NCBI GenBank assembly: GCA_045110575.1
Contig: JBGCGF010000015.1
Coordinates: 1 to 64,000, forward strand
DNA: 64,000 nucleotides
Direction of reading: 5' to 3'
From: CALDTK01 sp045110575
GTDB lineage: Bacteria; Bacteroidota; Bacteroidia; Chitinophagales; Saprospiraceae
In this document: positions 39,296 through 50,738 of the stretch, piece by piece
Position numbering within the stretch: the first letter of the stretch is position 1
How the letters are laid out: the number at the start of each line of letters is the position of its first letter
The notes under the pieces: model-generated
Seen by the model: the letters and a program-made list of their open reading frames with translations, nothing else
The model's database searches: none
What the model was told of the DNA's origin: nothing
Made by a program: the position numbers and the translations under genes

Positions 39296-39547
39296 ATGGA
39301 AATAAAAAATCAGATAACACAGTGAATTTACAGTAAATATGAAGAGACTCTATACGATTGAGTTTCAGTTGACCCTGCTACCCAACGCGTAAGTGTAATA
39401 CCGTTGAGTAACGTGAATAGAGCTACGAAGTACCTTGTTAAGTCAGTATTTGGATTAAGTGAGGATAAGGTAGATGCTTTGACTCCTAAGGAGTATCAGG
39501 AGTTAGTAGTCATTGCAACACCGCTATTACCAAACCCCACACAGTAG
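39296..39547 (+). CDS. Tail assembly chaperone, short form (G-like, TGA=Gly)
   Basis: 83 residues with two in-frame TGA, located between the tube gene and the tape measure. ATKYLVKSVFGLSEDKVDAL, TPKEYQELV fits small tail chaperones. Near its end, A AAC CCC (39532-39538) in the correct phase is a possible -1 slippery site from which a longer G-T protein could be made. It ends in TAG. Confidence 0.78.
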
Positions 39548-39789
39548 ATCGTTTGGTTAGAGACTATAAACGTATACTTTCTAGGGGATGAGTAGTGACA
39601 AGAGAGGTTAGGGATTACATCCTGATTAGAGAGTTGTACAAGTGTAGTCCAAGCGATCTTGCTAACTCATCCGAACAAACACTCAATCTCCATTATCAGA
39701 TGCTAGCCACTGACCAGAAACAGAGGGAGCGTCAAGAAAACGCGGAGCGCATTAAACAGAAAGCCAAGACTTTAGCCAAGAAATCCTAA
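39538..39789 (+). CDS. Tail assembly chaperone T extension, made by -1 frameshift (TGA=Gly)
   Basis: 84 codons in the -1 frame from the slippery site, with one in-frame TGA, ending in TAA that overlaps the tape-measure start (TAATG). YILIRELYKCSPSDLANSS and a charged helical tail fit the T part of tail chaperones. No good independent ATG starts the frame. The fusion product G-T would cover 39296-39789. Confidence 0.7.
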
Positions 39790-41537
39790 TGAGCACAGTA
39801 TATAACGCACAAATAGTATTAGAAGCTCAAGACAGAGCTTCTCAAATATTGCAGAACGTACAGTGACAACTAGACTCACTAGGCGATAAGGCTTGAGCTA
39901 TAAGTAAGAGTACATGATGAGCTATAACAGATTTTGCAGAACGCAACGCTAAGTCATTTCAGACAATGGCGGTTGCATGATGAGCTATGTTTACGTGACT
40001 ATGAATAGGAATAAAGAGACTACTCGATAATTCCGTTGATCTTACTGAGAGTATCAATGCTGTTGAAGTAGTTTTTGGTGAAGCAAGTGAAGCTGTATTG
40101 AAATATGGAGAGACAGCCGCGACCTCAGCGTGACTATCACAGACTAGCTTTAATGCTATGTCTACGCAGGTAGGGGCATTACTAAAAGACACGGGGATTT
40201 CAACACAGGAATTGTCTGACAAAACGATAATGCTCACTGAAAGGGCGGCTGATATGGCTTCGGTATTCAATACTGATGTAGATGATGCGATGAGCGCAAT
40301 AAATCAGGCGATTAGAGGTGAGACTGAGGCGATTAGAAGATATGCGGGTGATGTGACTGATGCCACGTTACAACAATACCTACTATCACAGGGGATAGAG
40401 ACAAGTGTTACTAGTATGAGTCAACAGGAGAAGCGTCTATTAAGGATAGACGTGCTGATGCAGCAGACTAATGTTACTGCATGAGATTTTGCGAACACGA
40501 GTGATAGCCTAGCGAATAAGCAAAGGATAATTGCTGCACAGGCTGAGAACGTAGGGAATGTGATTGGTAAACAGCTACAACCCGCTATACAATCCATATT
40601 ATCGGTAGTAGCACCACTTTTGACTAAGCTATTCACTTGGATAGAGCAGAACCCTAAGCTAGCTACTGGGATAGTAGTAGCTACCGCAGCAGTAACTTGA
40701 ATAATTGCAGCACTTGGTATACTATGACTAGCATTACCGTGAATTATGACGGCAGTATCGGCGTTGTGAGTAGTGATTGCAGCACTATGATGACCTATTA
40801 CTCTAGCTATTGCGGCGGTAGTTGCGTTAGCTTGAGCCTACAATACGAACATGTTTGGTATTCGTGATCTCGTACAATGAGTATTAGAGAACATAAAAGA
40901 GTTCTGGGGCACACATAAGGACACTATTATTGGTATAGCTACGATATTGGGGAGGGTAGTATTATGAGTAATGACTTGAGGTATGAGCGAACTAACTATT
41001 ATGATAGGACAGAACTGGGATACCATCACTCAGAAACGATCACAGGCATGAGAATGGATCATTGCGGTCTCGGAGAGGCTAAAGAACACCCTCAGTAGTA
41101 TTTGGAGTGTGATACTAGGGTTCATTAAGGATAGGGTAGCGGGTATTCTAGAGGTTATCAATAGTCTTATCTCCTGAGTACAAACGCAAATCGATAAGCT
41201 GATAGGTTTTTTCAATAAATTATGAGACATTAAGAAAAGCGTACAAGGAAGTGTCGAGGGGTTCTTGTGAATTGATTGAGCGAGAGCGACAGGGTGACCA
41301 GTAGATAGCGGTAAGACGTATCTAGTAGGGGAGAAGTGACCAGAGTTGTTTGTACCAAACTCGTGAGGTAGTATCATACCAAACAATAAAATGGGTGGTT
41401 GATCCACTACGCAAAACACTACAATCAACTTTTGAACGGTGAACGTAAACGACTGATCGAGCAGAGCGGAGTTCGTAAGGCTAGTCGAGGATACAATCAC
41501 TAACGCTCAACGTAATTTATCACAGAACGTATACTAA
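39789..41537 (+). CDS. Tail tape measure protein (TGA=Gly)
   Basis: 582 residues with roughly 45 in-frame TGA. An N-terminal helical part (DVDDAMSAINQAIRGETEAI) and hydrophobic Gly/Ala-rich segments (about 280-370) are followed, near residues 499-532, by RATGGPVDSGKTYLVGEKG then PELFVPNSGGSIIPN. This is a highly conserved tape-measure C-terminal motif, and three of its invariant Gly are TGA. It sets tail length and aids DNA delivery. Confidence 0.95.
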
Positions 41538-42364
41538 TGTTTGGAAGACAAGCCTACGGGGTAGCACAATACGGTACACAATACTGACAGATCGGACAGA
41601 CAGTCACTGGAGATTTTGGATATAACGGATTCCAACTATTCAGTGACGATATAAGGCTTATCGCTTTGCAGGGTACAGAGGACTTTAAGGTAAACCTACA
41701 GACCAGCAGGACAGCCAGAGAGCCTTGAGAATCGTATGTAAGGAGTGGGGTATCTACGAGCACCAAGGTATTTCAGGTAGTGTTCAAGGCGAACTCACAG
41801 AGTGAACTAGCACAACTACTCTCTAACGCTAGACAGAAACTAACAGAACCGAACAAAAGTCTCACCATCAGGAGGCAGGACGGTACGTTACTCACTACAG
41901 TAGCTACAGCCACTAGCTTCAAGGTAGAGCGTGAAGCCTTCAGAGTGACGTTCGTACCAGTGAGTATAGCGTTTGAGGTGTATGACCCGTTCTTTTATGG
42001 TACACAGCTCTATAACGAGGAGTTCTTACAAAGGAGTACGAGCTTTGCTGACACCATTGACTATACGGTAGGAGAGCAGAAAGCTAGACCAGTGGTAAGT
42101 ATCAACTTTGGTACGGTGAGTGGAGTAACTGATATAGTAGTGACGGTGTGAGATAAGGTGCTCGGTATTACAGGGAGTTTCTCGGATAACAATATTGTAC
42201 TGATAGACTGACCGAATAAAGACGTGCAACTCAACTCAGATACTGGACAACAGTATACAGGACTATTCCCTGAGTTGTGTTTTGGTGCTAACGAGTTCGA
42301 GGTAAGTATTAACGGTACTCGGACAGCTGATATTTATGTACAACGATACCCGACTTATGTTTAA
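41537..42364 (+). CDS. Distal tail protein, Dit-like (TGA=Gly)
   Basis: 275 residues, start overlapping the tape-measure stop (TAATG). Four in-frame TGA. YNGFQLFSDDIRLIALQG at the N-terminus and the C-terminal FPELCFGANEFEVSINGT are typical of Dit/phage tail component proteins, which join the tail tube to the baseplate. Confidence 0.82.
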
Positions 42365-43445
42365 GAGTAACTATATCATCACGCTCAAGGATAAAGATTT
42401 TGTGTTTAAGCAAACGATTCCATGGACTCAAGTAGATTGAGACATACGTTTCAGTAGTGCTTTGAATACAGGACAGTGACAACTGAGACTCAAGATAGTA
42501 AACGCTTGAGAGGTATTACAGTCGGATTGAACACGAGCACCTTGACTAGAGATTAAGCATTGAGACGTCATTACCGTAAGTGACCCCACCCAAAACACAG
42601 TGACAGGGAGTTTGGGAAATAAATCGGTCCTAGATTACCCTATCTATTCAGGGGTAGTGTATAAAGTAGATAGAGGGATTAAACCTACTGATGAGTACTT
42701 CGATGTTGATTGTTTAGGACTCCAGACGATACTGAACACAAAACTGTATAGGGATTGAGGGTTGACGTTCACTAAGAACACTGACCCGTCAACTATCATT
42801 AAAGAGTTGCTCGATGAGTTCCCTGTACACTTCTCGTACGCCGCTCAATCCATACCCGATTATGGACAGTCACTAGAGATTAGCTTCGATAACGTGACGT
42901 GTGCTGAGGCGATGAGGACGGTGTTAAATCTAGTAGGGTGGAAGCTGTATTACTGAGCGGACGGTATGGTGTATTTTCAAGAGCAGGTAGCTGACCCAGT
43001 AGCTGAGGAGACCGTAAGACTATGAGCAGAATTAGCTAATATTGACCACAAGACCGATAGTGACCAAATTAAGAACACCGTCACTCTCCAGTACGCTAAT
43101 GGTACTGAGACCGCTACTGACACAGCGAGCGTAACAGAGTTTGGAATAAGAGAGGTGTATATCAATGACACGTCGATACTCAATCAAGCTACTGCTCAAG
43201 AGTTCCTCGCTACCTACTTGAAAGCGTACGCACAGCCTATACAACGTATATCATTGGTGGTAAATAGGAAGTTTCCGCTAGAGACCCTGCACCCTTGAAT
43301 GGCGTTAAAGGTGGTTGGTGACCCGTTGCGTATTGGAGTGAGATATATCCAAAAACTAGACTTCACGCCTGACGAGTGTATAGTACATCTAAACGACAGC
43401 GATACGCTAGCTAAAACTTTATTATCCCTACAACAATGAGCCTAA
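42336..43445 (+). CDS. Tail-associated baseplate protein, Tal-like (TGA=Gly)
   Basis: 369 residues with about 14 in-frame TGA. Domain pattern of Tal/gp27-like hub proteins: strand-rich start, central ECLGLQTILNTKLY-type segment (here DCLGLQTILNTKLYRDGG), and YLKAYAQPIQRISLVVN near the end. An alternative ATG lies at 42357. Ends in TAA overlapping the next start. Confidence 0.72.
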
Positions 43446-44539
43446 CGAGATACGAAACTAAGGACTACGCAATATCTACTCTCCTTACTGGATTGAGCAG
43501 TAGTGCAACGAGTCTCCAAAGTCAGACTTGAGAGTGATCGAACTTCCCTAAAACGAGCAATGGTAGACAATTCATACTCACATTAGAGAAGATCACTACT
43601 ACTGACGGTATAGAGGTAGTTGATAAGCGTGAAAAAGTGCTAGTAACCGCAAGGAATGGTGACCAAATGACCATAGAGCGTGCTTTTGATGGTTCATCAG
43701 CACAATCATTCAGTGTGGGCGATAGGCTGACTGTGATGAATAACGCAATTATCATGACGAAGCTGCAAGACGAGGTTGAAAATCTCTGAACTACTAAGCT
43801 AGACAAGATTTGAGGTACAAGGGAATGACTCTGAGGAGATAAGATACTTAGAACTAATGCTGCATGAGAAGAGACTGAAATATCATTACCTAATGATAGC
43901 GGCGTTTACTTGAATGGTGAGGGTAACTTCTGAGCGCCTCCAGTAGATGTAAATTGACAGACATCTGTTACTACTGTAGACAGAGTCAACGATTACGTGG
44001 TTATTAGTGATGCAAGTAATGGTGGAGCTACGAGAAAAGTTAGAGTCAATACTATTGCGCCTTTAGCGACTGAGGCTCTACAATGACTTGCTCAGAAGGC
44101 AACCAATTCGGAAGTAAATGTTGGTACTAATAGTACTAAATATATTACTCCATCACAGTCATTCAGAGTAGGGTGAGAAAGGTATGCAGTTGAATGAACA
44201 AATCGTCAATATTTCGTATGAGTAGCATTGACTATAGGGACATTCACTCCTGCAAGGACTGGTTACTATAAAGCAAGTGTGAGAGTGTGACCACAAGACA
44301 CTAATCGATGAAGCAATAGATGGTTTTATGTTCCATTGCTCTGAATCCTTCAAACAGACATAAGCGATAACTGAAATGCAGAGACTTATACTGGTAATAC
44401 CTGATTACTTACGGCATGACAGTCATACGACATAGTATTCACTTGAGAATCTACAGCTATGAGATTCTATATAGATCAGTTGAAAATATGGGCAGAACTG
44501 TCTCCTCCAAGTATCTGAACGTATGTCGAGACTCCATAG
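43436..44539 (+). CDS. Tail fibre / baseplate protein (TGA=Gly)
   Basis: 367 residues with about 30 in-frame TGA. The N-terminal half includes LTLEKITTTDGIEVVDKREK and MTIERAFDGSSAQSFSVGDRL, a common baseplate attachment module. The C-terminal half is a beta-rich carbohydrate-binding-like domain (FTPARTGYYKASVRVG; STAMRFYIDQLKIW). Confidence 0.75.
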
Positions 44540-44584
44540 TAATCCCAACTTGACAAAAGATAAGTAAAAAAGTATAAGTGGCTA

Positions 44585-44851
44585 ATGCAAAGCCTCATCT
44601 ACGCATCCACTCTTATAAAGAGAGCCAGAGCTATGGTCTTCGACAAGATCACCTCACCTCAACTAATGAGTGAGATGCTTAAAGGACTAGAAACAAATAT
44701 CAAAGCATCACAAGATGACGTATCTATACTTGAACGTCAGCTACTGGTGCTTTTTGGTATGGTGAGTATGAAGAACAAGGCTAAAGCTAGAGCGGAACTC
44801 TTGAGAGCTTGAATTTCCCAGCCTCTTATTGATGGTATAATGGGTAAATAA
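44585..44851 (+). CDS. Small helical protein (TGA=Gly)
   Basis: 88 residues with one in-frame TGA near the C-terminus; helical and basic. No family is recognised. Lies between two fibre genes. Confidence 0.6.
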
Positions 44852-44885
44852 TTGACCTTTGAGTAAAGTGTCGTATTACATAGGT
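44849..44885 (+). promoter_or_regulatory. Possible promoter before the receptor-binding genes
   Basis: TAATTGACCTTT here is identical to 11455-11466, where it also precedes a gene. TTGACC is followed by AT-rich candidate -10 hexamers. The repeat suggests a phage promoter motif, but two copies are weak evidence. Confidence 0.35.
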
Positions 44886-44903
44886 ATTTACCCTCCATAC
44901 ACT

Positions 44904-45254
44904 ATGTGCAATACAACGATAACCATTTATAGAGGAGATACGGTCAAGCTACCGTTTGCTATGATTGACTGAGATGGAGAGTTTATTGACATTTCGGGAG
45001 CGACGGTCAACTTCATGTCAAGAGGTAAAGACACCTTGAATAACACGGATGATACTGGCGCTCAGATAGACGAAAGCGTTACGGTCTTTACAAATCCTGA
45101 ACAAGGGCAATGAGAGGTGTCGTTGTCTACTAGCGATACTGACATTCCTATAGGGAGCTATGTGCGAGAACTATCAATTAATCGACCTAATGGAGATGTA
45201 ACGACAGCGACTCAATGAGAGCTGGTAGTTTTACAAGACGCTAAGAAGGCATAA
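44904..45254 (+). CDS. BppU-like baseplate protein (TGA=Gly)
   Basis: 116 residues with three in-frame TGA. TIYRGDTVKLPFAMIDGDGE, FIDISGATVNF and IPIGSYVRELS match the N-terminal domain of BppU-type baseplate proteins that hold receptor-binding proteins. Ends in TAA overlapping the next ATG. Confidence 0.75.
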
Positions 45255-47620
45255 TGGATATAAATGCACAGATCACACAATACACTATACAGGCTACTAT
45301 TACCCAGCCAGCTATTGTAGTACAAATACCATTCTACACCGCTTGAGGGTGAACGTGAAACCTACCTGATGATATTATGACCGCGAGAGTGTATGATATT
45401 GATGAAAACGGTGTAGTTGATAGAGCAACTACAGCTGATAGTGTAGAGTTTGCTAATATCCAAAACCCTCCTAATAGCTATCCTCCAACGGCTCATGTGC
45501 ATATAATTAGTGAAGTAACAGGGTTGCAAGCAATCCTAGACACGTTGACAACCAGTATGAGCCAGAACGCTATGAATGTATCGGGTAATGTATCCGCTAT
45601 TGATTGATTAGATACTAGAGTATGAGCAGTAGAGACGGGTAAGGCAGATGCAGCACATGCGCATGACGATCTCTACTATAGTGAAAGTGAGGTAGATGTT
45701 CTTCTAACAGGTAAAGCAAATGCTTCTCATACTCACTCCGAAGCGCAGATCATTGACCTAGATAAATATACCCAAACTGAAACTGACTCACTTCTAACTG
45801 GGAAGTCTGACAAATGACACGGCCATAATGACTTATACAACACAAAAACAGAGGCACAGACCGCATTGGACGGTAAGGCAAACGTTGTTCACGCGCATAA
45901 CGCCAGTCAAGTAGGACTTAGTGAAGTAGATAATACTTCGGATGCAGACAAGCCTGTAAGTACAGCGGTTCAGGCTGCGTTAAACAATAAAGTGGGACTA
46001 ACTGGAGAGGAGAGTATAGATTGAGCTAAGACATTCCAAGACACTGTAACCGTCTGAACTAACGTCAACTTGAGGATTCTTCTCAGCAATAATTCTCTAA
46101 TATTCTCTCGTCCTTGAATCTCCTATATTAGCAATTCTAATATTTTGTGAACGCTCTTATTTCAAATAGGGTGAGTATCGAGAATGGCGATAAAAGATGA
46201 AGTAATAGCATTCTATGACTATGGAAAAGGTGACTTAGTGCATCCATCTATTACGTCGCTTAGATCGACAAAAGACGGAACAATGAAAGAGCATTTTGCC
46301 TACGATAACGTTACCCCAAAGGTGAAACATATCTTTGAAGATTGAGTCACCAGTGTTACTCCTTATGCAGTAAGAGAAAAAACAAAGCTATTCATACTGC
46401 TTTGACAATCTAACTGTGTAGGGAGGGCAAACAATGCAGAAGCACTGGAGGTGAATGACCCTACATGAGACAAATTAGCTATTAAGTTCTATAATAGAAG
46501 CTCAACAGCGTTTGAGACATTGCATGTACCATTGACCAGTGCTGATGCAGCACAGAATAATGAGTCACTTGTTGGACGTTTTGGTATAGAACAGTTTATA
46601 GCTAACTTCGCTGAGAACGCAGGTGAAACGCACTATATGGTAAAGGTAGCAGAATGAGGGACATGTCTTGATGGAAACTGGCTGGATTGAGATACCTATG
46701 ATGTGTTAGCAGAAACACAGGTCAATCTAGCAATAGCAGAACTGTGAACTCTCAGTGTAGATTTTGAGCCTGTACTGATAATGATTCAGTGAGAGTGTGA
46801 CGCTTCGAGTGTTGTACAGAACCCTAATTATATTGTCAACCAAACTGCATTCAATGCTACATGGAGGAGTAGACTAGGCGCAGACTTGAGAATTATTCAC
46901 CCAACCCTACTTAATACTAATGCTGATTATGTGCAGTTGAATGGCTATCTTAGGGAGATCGAAAGACTCGACCCTCTATTTTCGGTACTAGAGACTGGTA
47001 ATGTATCGCACTGATCTGATAATATACACCTCGATTATAATGGCTATAAGGAAGTGGGGAAACTGGTTTACGATGAAGTAATGAGTCCAACTCAGAAATT
47101 GCAGGTGAGTAGAGTGAAAAAATATAGAGACTTTGATTTTGATGGTAGGCGGTATTGTCTAACGACTTGAGGTTGGTATTGACCAAATACAAGTTACTGA
47201 TATCAGTACTTTCAAAAGAATTCTAGGTATGCTACATCATGAGTCTCTAGTCTCGCAAATGCGAATATTAGTGATCAGTTTTCATGATTGTATAGCTGAA
47301 ATGATAGGCTAAAAATTACGAAAATATGACTCATTGGATACTCACAGTCTCAAGCGCTGAATCTCACAACTGAGTTTTACTTTCAAAGCAAAGCTGATCT
47401 TAATACGTTCAGTAGTACTGTGTTCTGAATCTTATGAAACCCAGTCACTACTCAAACTGTAATAAATGAACATTTTGAAATAGACTTGAGCGGTTTGATA
47501 GGATTAGTAATTGAGCCAAAAACGCACTTTTGACCAATGATAAAGTGCAACGACACCTTAACTACTAGTAGATATATAACACAGATCAACTTCTACTTGG
47601 AATGTGAGATTATTGATTAG
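45254..47620 (+). CDS. Receptor-binding tail fibre with sialate O-acetylesterase-like (SGNH) domain (TGA=Gly)
   Basis: 788 residues with about 35 in-frame TGA. The N-terminal 250 residues hold fibre repeats of the form GKADAAHAHDDLYYSESEVD / GKANASHTHSEAQI. Residues 380-610 form an SGNH/SASA esterase: KLFILLGQSNCVGRANN (nucleophile Ser), VLIMIQGECDAS and DNIHLDYNGYKEVG (Asp-x-x-His). The Gly of GQSN is TGA. It probably deacetylates surface glycans at adsorption. The C-terminal 180 residues are a beta-rich binding domain. Confidence 0.85.
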
Positions 47621-47663
47621 TATTTGCCATACGGGCGTTAAGCGTTTTATTTTTCAAATACCT

Positions 47664-47996
47664 ATGGAAAAGATGGAAATGGTGGAGGTGCTCATAGTTG
47701 GTTGAATAATACTATTCGGCTCGCTAGTTCACTCCGCAAGAGAATATAGAGAAGCTCAGTGAGATGATGACATAACATTCAAAGTAGTGGATTGGTTTAT
47801 CACTTGATGACTCAGTTCGTTCACATGATTGATGTTCTCTTTACTTGCTTCATTCTATATCACAGAAGACGTGAGGATAATCTGACTATTCGCATGAACA
47901 GGTACATACCTGTGAATGAATTGAATGTCTGTATTGTGAGATGCGGTATTCTGAATGATAGTCAACCTTTTTTGATCTCCTAAAAGCAAAAAATAA
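47664..47996 (+). CDS. Holin (TGA=Gly)
   Basis: 110 residues with 12 or so in-frame TGA, most of them inside membrane helices. Helices at about 8-22, 45-65 and 75-100; the GLFAGTGTYLGMNGMSVLGD segment is typical of phage holins with Gly-rich helices. It starts the lysis region, upstream of the amidase. Confidence 0.75.
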
Positions 47997-48490
47997 TGAC
48001 AAGAAAACACATAAGCCCTCGTCAATTTGTTGTATGATGCTTTACGATGCTCTGATTAATCTTTGTTTCATTCTTAATGAAGGTTGGTATACATGCTGTT
48101 GCTCCTGACCGACTACGAATCGACTACAGTTGATGAGTATACCTTGTAGCTGAACAACATGTTAGAGGGACAAAAATGAGACGAGATAGTGAACCTGACT
48201 GGAGAAATGTAGTAGATGTTCAGCGACAAGATACCCCTTACTGGAGAGACGCTAATTGACTACTCATTACTGGGCAGACTCAATACCGACCTATTGGAGA
48301 AGCAACAAGACGCATAACCCCATGATCGGTAGAGGATAGTACTTGGGAATACAGTTTAGGAGTGCCTGTCTATGCAGTAGCTGTCAAAATGTGCTGAGCC
48401 ATCAAAGGGAAGACCAAGTTGTGATACCCTAAAACAGGTGACTATTGCACTGACTGGTACAATATTGTAGAGCCTTGACAGGAGGGGTAG
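47996..48490 (+). CDS. Membrane-anchored protein in the lysis region (TGA=Gly)
   Basis: 164 residues with nine in-frame TGA; start overlaps the holin stop (TAATG). One N-terminal membrane helix and a polar periplasmic domain with several Trp and Cys. No family is recognised; it may aid lysis. Confidence 0.65.
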
Positions 48491-48533
48491 GTTTATGTAC
48501 AGTGTAGGTAGATTTATTATCTATTATACACCT

Positions 48534-48842
48534 ATGTATTCAAACTCAGAAAACGTCCCAGTAGTATGAGAATTTGTTAGACTCCATGATCTTAAAGACT
48601 GAGCTAGTCCAATAGACTTCAAAGGTATCGCTCCTTTCTGAGTAGTAGCTACTATCAACCCTATGACGGTAACGGTTGAGGATGGAGAAGGAGACAGTAG
48701 AACCTTTGGAGAATGAGAGTACGAATACTCACAAGCCACTGTAAGAGGTTCTAACTTTAATCAAACATGGTCTGACCTTATGGGTACAAACACTTCTACA
48801 CCAGTAGACGATAGGACAGAAAACGATAGAATTGATGTCTAG
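48534..48842 (+). CDS. Hypothetical protein (TGA=Gly)
   Basis: 102 residues with four in-frame TGA; acidic and beta-rich (PMTVTVEDGEGDSRTFGEGEY). No family is recognised. Overlaps the next gene by 8 bases. Confidence 0.65.
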
Positions 48843-49038
48843 ACGATTAGTAACAATCAACGGAGAAGAAAGAAGAATGGAACGTAAGTCAGGTAAGCCG
48901 AGAGGCGAACCTGATTACTACCATGATCTAGTGACAAACAACACGTACTTACTAGACGACCCTAGAATATCAGAACCAGTAGAGCTAGAGGAAAGAGAAG
49001 TGTGACACACTCCAAAGATCGGACGTTCTGTTAGATAG
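48835..49038 (+). CDS. Small charged protein (TGA=Gly)
   Basis: 67 residues with a single in-frame TGA near the C-terminus; basic start, acidic middle (EPVELEEREVG). No family is recognised. Confidence 0.6.
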
Positions 49039-49069
49039 GGTTTACCACTTACACTACTATGTGACTTAT

Positions 49070-49402
49070 ATGAATAACCTCAGACCAATGCTTATAACAC
49101 TAACAGTCATTTTTGGTATGCTCTTATTGGTTTGCTACGGTACAAACGAGTATATACAGTTTAAGGAGACGGAATCTATAAAGTACGAACTAGATGTCAC
49201 TAAGCGTGCTAACCAGTTAGTGAGAGATATTCAGATGGGTACAGCTTGAGATAAAGACGATTACTACAAGGATGCGGTTATGCTTGCTTGTGAACGACAC
49301 AAGATTGACACTACTGCATGTGAAGGCGTGAACCGAGACGAGTATAGCTTATTCAAACAACTAGAGGAAACTCTACCAAAAACTGGGGCTAGTATCGACT
49401 AG
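49070..49402 (+). CDS. Spanin-like membrane protein (TGA=Gly)
   Basis: 110 residues with one in-frame TGA. An N-terminal membrane helix (MLITLTVIFGMLLLVCYG) is followed by a helical periplasmic part with two Cys. The shape and place in the lysis region fit an inner-membrane spanin (Rz-like), which disrupts the outer membrane. ATG at 49070 is preferred over the upstream GTG. Confidence 0.6.
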
Positions 49403-49427
49403 TCCTTTTTTACACCTACAAATTGAA

Positions 49428-49733
49428 ATGACTTCAACCGAAGCAATATCCCAGTGAGCAGTGATAGTGAAAATACTAATTGATATTATTAGATGAGTAT
49501 ACACTCTTTGAGCATGAGCGACTAGAGCCTTAGCATTTATTCTAGGGACTGCGTGGTGTATGATTGTTATTGAATGATGGGACAAACCTACTGTAGTGGA
49601 GAAGATACTAGCATGAGCTAGTACTTGAGCAGGTGCGATTTGAGTGCATGAGGCAACGCAGACTATTACTAAATCACTAAAGCCAACAGTATTACCTAAC
49701 CTCATAGCAGATGAACGTTGACAGCTCAATTAG
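49428..49733 (+). CDS. Second holin-like membrane protein (TGA=Gly)
   Basis: 101 residues with 11 in-frame TGA. Two membrane segments, the second GATRALAFILGTAWCMIVI, followed by a Gly/Ala-rich stretch. It overlaps the amidase start, so it may be a holin or antiholin. Confidence 0.65.
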
Positions 49734-50379
49734 AACGAAAAACTACTTTGCATGAACACTAAACACTAAGAGGTATGTCATGCTTCACCATACAGCGAGC
49801 ACAGCTCCTACATATAATCAAGCAAAGTATTTAGCTGATAACTCTAACTATGTAAGCTGTCATTATGTAGTAGGGTATGAGTGAAAGGTGTATCAACTAG
49901 CAGATGATGAAAAGTGTACCCGACACGCTGGTACATGATCTTATGAAGGGATTACTGATAGCATGAATCTCCACTCCATAGGGATCGAGATTTGTAGTAA
50001 TGGCTACGAGTACACGGCAGGACAACGTGTGGCGGTTAGAAACCTTGTAAACGATTTAATCCGCAAGTACGAAATACCAGTCACTAGTATTATTAGACAT
50101 CTTGACTACTCAGCTCCTAGAAAACGGGACGTATGAGAGAACTTCTGGATCAATAGGTTTGAGACCTACGAAGACTATCAAATGTCATACATAGAAAAAG
50201 AACCCTTGGTAACCGAAGCTATGGAGAAATGATATTATAATGGCCAAGAGTGAGATTGAGTGACTGATCGTTCAGTTTTACTAAATATGAAGATCGTTAA
50301 GGGTGAGTTGCAGGACTTGGAGGACACATTGTCCCACTTCAACTATTCAAATGATAGCACTAGTAATTCAAACACGTAA
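49711..50379 (+). CDS. N-acetylmuramoyl-L-alanine amidase endolysin (TGA=Gly)
   Basis: 222 residues with seven or so in-frame TGA. Amidase_2 fold: MLHHTAS (His26-27), the conserved GYEGKVYQLADDEK, RHAGTGSYEG, LHSIGIEICSNG, and RHLDYSAPRKRDVGENFW with the third zinc ligand near residue 130-140. TGA gives the Gly in YEGKVYQL, HAGTG and DVGENF, all fixed positions. It cuts peptidoglycan stem peptides at lysis. The C-terminal 60 residues are helical. Confidence 0.92.
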
Positions 50380-50412
50380 ACAAGCCATTTATAGAGTTAA
50401 AAGCTACCATTC

Positions 50413-50679
50413 ATGCACAAACCAACCTGATTAGACAACCTTACTCCTGATGTAGAGAAGCTACATAGTCGTTATGATATGATTAGAAGGATGAGAGACC
50501 AACTAAATGATACTTTGAACATGTCTTGAGAGAATAACGAAGAACCAATACAAGCGTTCAGGAAAGCTAGGACAATGCTTGACTGCGAGATCACTAAAAT
50601 TGAACAGACGTTGCAAGAAGTACTGCAACCCATGTTCCCTACAGATGAGACACCAGACAATTGGTTTATATGAAGCTAG
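50413..50679 (+). CDS. Small coiled-coil protein (TGA=Gly)
   Basis: 88 residues with three in-frame TGA; helical (EKLHSRYDMIRRMRDQLNDT). Followed at once by a terminator. No family is recognised. Confidence 0.6.
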
Positions 50680-50704
50680 GGCACCTTAATGGTGTCTTTT
50701 ATTT
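50680..50704 (+). terminator. Intrinsic terminator at the end of the lysis operon
   Basis: GGCACC / GGTGTC stem with a TTAAT loop followed by TTTTATTTT. Confidence 0.8.
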
Positions 50705-50738
50705 TAGCTTTAAATTTTCTTTTACTTTAGCTTACTAC

